Shown: positions 62,178 through 64,000 of the stretch, in pieces
Position numbering within the stretch: position 1 is the first letter of the stretch
How the letters are laid out: every line of letters begins with the position of its first letter
Assembly (NCBI RefSeq): GCF_025950235.1
Contig: NZ_JAPDDT010000004.1
Coordinates: 1-64,000, forward strand
DNA from: Luteolibacter arcticus
GTDB taxonomy: Bacteria; Verrucomicrobiota; Verrucomicrobiia; Verrucomicrobiales; Akkermansiaceae
Direction of reading: 5' to 3'
Length of the DNA: 64,000 nucleotides
Made by a program: the position numbers and the translations under genes
The notes under the pieces: model-generated
Told to the model about the DNA's origin: nothing
The model's database searches: none
Seen by the model: the letters and a program-made list of their open reading frames with translations, nothing else

Positions 62178-64000
62178 AATTCTCAACGACCATCACCATG
62201 AAATCGAACTACATGCTCATCGGCCTGCTGGCCGCCCTCGCCATCCCTGCCCACGCGGAGCGGAAGCCGAATATCCTGCTCATCGTGGCCGACGACCTCG
62301 GCTGGGGCGAGCTCACCTCGCAAGGCTTCACCAAGGACATCCCCACGCCGAATATCGACAGCATCTCGGCGAATGGCGTGCGCTTTACGAATGGCTACGT
62401 GAGCGGACCGTATTGCAGCCCGACCCGCGCCGGCCTGCTGACCGGTCGCTACCAGCAGCGCTTCGGCCACGAATTCAATCCCGGGCCGCCGACCGAGGCC
62501 AATACCTCCGTGGGGCTCTCGCTCCAGGAAACGACCATTGCCGATCGCCTGAAGTCCGCTGGCTACGCCACCGGCTGGTTCGGCAAGTCGCACCTCGGCA
62601 ACACCCCGGAGTTCCACCCGCAAAAGCGCGGCTTCGATGAATTCTACGGCTTCCTCGGCGGTGCCCATGGCTACTTCGATGGAGGAAAGGGCGACAACGC
62701 CGTGCTCCGCGGCACCGAGCCGGTGAAGGAAACCGGCTACCTCACCGAGACCTTCGCCAACGAGGCCGCGTCCTTCATCGAGCGGAAGAAGGACCAGCAG
62801 TGGTTCGTCTACTTGCCCTTCAATGCGGTCCACGCACCGCTCGACACGCTCGCGAAATACGACGAACGCTTCGCTTCCACCAGCGATCCGAAGCGCCGCA
62901 AGTTCGCCGCATTGCTGTCGGCGCTCGATGATTCCGTCGGCACCGTTTTGAACAAGGTCCGCGACCTGAAGCTCGAGGAAGACACCGTGGTCTACTTCAT
63001 CAGTGACAATGGCGGACCCACCCCATCGATCACTTCCGGCAACGGCCCGCTTAAAGGCTACAAGGCGCAGACCTCCGAGGGCGGCATCCGCGTGCCCTTC
63101 GCCATCCAGTGGAAGGGCAAGATCCCTGCCGGCAAGATGGAAGACCGCCCTGTCATCCAGCTCGACCTGCTGCCGACCAGCCTCGCCGCCGCCGGCGTGG
63201 AGATCGACCCCGCATGGAAGCTCGATGGCGTGAACCTGCTGCCCTACCTGAAGGACGGCAAGGCCGAGGAACCACACGAAGCCCTGTTCTGGCGCTTCGG
63301 CCAACAGATCGCCGTCCGCAAGGGCGACTGGAAGCTGGTGAAGTCCGCCGCTGACGGCAACACCCGCGCTGGCGCAGGAGCCGCAAGCACGGAAGGAGCG
63401 AAGCTCTACAACCTGGCCCAAGACATCGGGGAGAAGAACGACCTCGCTGCAAGTAATCCGGAGAAGGTGAAGGAACTCTCCGATGCCTGGAACGCGTGGA
63501 ACGCTACCTTGGTGGATCCGAAATGGACGCCGGGCGGGAAACGTCGCAATGCCAACCGCCGCGGCGAGGCGACCAGCAATGCCACGCAAACTGGCCCATG
63601 GAAGTCCGGCGATGAACTCAGCAGCCAGGAGTCGCCCGACATCGCAGGCAAAGGCTTCACCGTCGCCGCCGAGATCGAAGGTGAAGCGAACGACGGAGTG
63701 ATTGTCGCCCAAGGTGGCAACTCCCGCGGTTATGCGCTCCACATCGCCGAGGGCAAGCTGGTCTTCTCCGTGCGCAACGACGGCGACCTGTCTTCAGTGG
63801 TGGCCACCGAGCCCCTGTCCGCCGGCACTCACAAGGTCGAAGCCGCGGTCGATCCCAGCGGCCAGGTAAAGCTCACGGTGGATGGCAAGCAAGTCGGCGA
63901 AGGCAAGCAAGTCGGCGAAGGCAAGCTCGCCAGCCTGATCGCCCGCCGTCCCGGCCAAGGCCTGACGGTTGGCAACGACGGCGGTGCCCCGGTCGGCGAA
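62174..64000 (+). CDS. Secreted sulfatase with C-terminal LamG-like extension, 3' end outside window
   Basis: 609 codons, incomplete. ATG 62174 overlaps the upstream stop; ATG 62198 is an alternative that gives a shorter signal peptide. ILLIVADDLGWGELTSQG, formylglycine motif C-S-P-T-R (Cys81 from 62174), GKSHLGN and ISDNGGPTPS define an S1 sulfatase. After about residue 490 a beta-rich LamG/concanavalin-type extension begins (FTVAAEIEGEANDGVIVAQGG), probably substrate-binding. Fourth sulfatase in the window and not linked to the three-gene operon. Confidence 0.9.
   Translation, partial: MKFSTTITMKSNYMLIGLLAALAIPAHAERKPNILLIVADDLGWGELTSQGFTKDIPTPNIDSISANGVRFTNGYVSGPYCSPTRAGLLTGRYQQRFGHEFNPGPPTEANTSVGLSLQETTIADRLKSAGYATGWFGKSHLGNTPEFHPQKRGFDEFYGFLGGAHGYFDGGKGDNAVLRGTEPVKETGYLTETFANEAASFIERKKDQQWFVYLPFNAVHAPLDTLAKYDERFASTSDPKRRKFAALLSALDDSVGTVLNKVRDLKLEEDTVVYFISDNGGPTPSITSGNGPLKGYKAQTSEGGIRVPFAIQWKGKIPAGKMEDRPVIQLDLLPTSLAAAGVEIDPAWKLDGVNLLPYLKDGKAEEPHEALFWRFGQQIAVRKGDWKLVKSAADGNTRAGAGAASTEGAKLYNLAQDIGEKNDLAASNPEKVKELSDAWNAWNATLVDPKWTPGGKRRNANRRGEATSNATQTGPWKSGDELSSQESPDIAGKGFTVAAEIEGEANDGVIVAQGGNSRGYALHIAEGKLVFSVRNDGDLSSVVATEPLSAGTHKVEAAVDPSGQVKLTVDGKQVGEGKQVGEGKLASLIARRPGQGLTVGNDGGAPVGE
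63884..63919 (+). repeat. 18-bp tandem duplication in the sulfatase gene
   Basis: The unit GGCAAGCAAGTCGGCGAA occurs twice in a row, in frame, giving GKQVGEGKQVGEGK. Identical copies suggest recent slippage. Confidence 0.7.

Noticed and set aside
62183-63742. A 519-codon minus-strand frame opposite the fourth sulfatase
   Set aside because: Antisense shadow of a gene with clear sulfatase motifs; no motif of its own.
1-64000. tRNA, rRNA and CRISPR arrays
   Set aside because: I looked for cloverleaf patterns, conserved rRNA stretches and regularly spaced repeats on both strands and saw none; small RNAs cannot be excluded by eye.

Overview
The window is about 64 kb of GC-rich bacterial DNA. It most likely comes from the Verrucomicrobiota, near the Luteolibacter/Haloferula group. 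The main reasons are a Verru_Chthon-cassette-type giant prepilin-like protein (58079-61474), four secreted formylglycine sulfatases, LamG-type secreted proteins, a DNA-binding family with a transposase-like helix-turn-helix, and stress proteins packed at high coding density with ATGA overlaps. I saw no rRNA, tRNA or CRISPR array. The only mobile DNA is the right end of an IS5-like element at the left edge.

Left third (1-20.5 kb): stress and signalling. There is a histidine kinase with an ethylene-receptor-like N-terminus, a PAS-PAS hybrid kinase, four ferritin-like small proteins (DUF892/DUF2383 type), a glutathionyl-hydroquinone reductase, an OmpA-domain protein, an AsmA-like envelope protein, and the two-component NHEJ system (Ku plus three-domain LigD). 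A Cu/Zn superoxide dismutase keeps all its metal ligands but has lost both disulfide cysteines.

Middle (20.5-31 kb): an ATGA-coupled envelope operon runs on the minus strand: six-hairpin glycoside hydrolase, GT4 glycosyltransferase, an alkaline-phosphatase-fold/EEP fusion protein, and a VTT-domain membrane protein. Divergent from it is a CheR methyltransferase coupled to a hybrid histidine kinase. That kinase gene carries an apparent one-base frameshift in its membrane domain.

Sulfur island (31-53.4 kb, nearly all minus strand): this is the main result. An Rrf2 regulator, a YezD-like protein, an anion porin, two tandem sulfate-binding proteins and CysT-CysW-CysA form a sulfate uptake system. 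A metallo-beta-lactamase/double-rhodanese protein lies upstream, and three sulfatases that could release sulfate lie further along. A six-gene operon then encodes a family 2A (SrpI-like) encapsulin shell, a cysteine desulfurase with a roughly 195-residue disordered cargo domain, a HAD phosphatase, a rhodanese, a serine acetyltransferase and a cysteine synthase. Read together, the island could take sulfate from outside the cell to cysteine, and cysteine to sulfane or elemental sulfur stored in a protein nanocompartment. The sulfate reduction genes are not in this window.

Right end (53.4-64 kb): after about 1 kb of apparently non-coding DNA with a strong inverted repeat comes a plus-strand cassette. 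It holds a small Arg-rich ORF, a 1147-residue secreted protein with two tandem LamG-type units, the Verru_Chthon A-like protein, a small secreted protein, and a fourth sulfatase that runs off the window.
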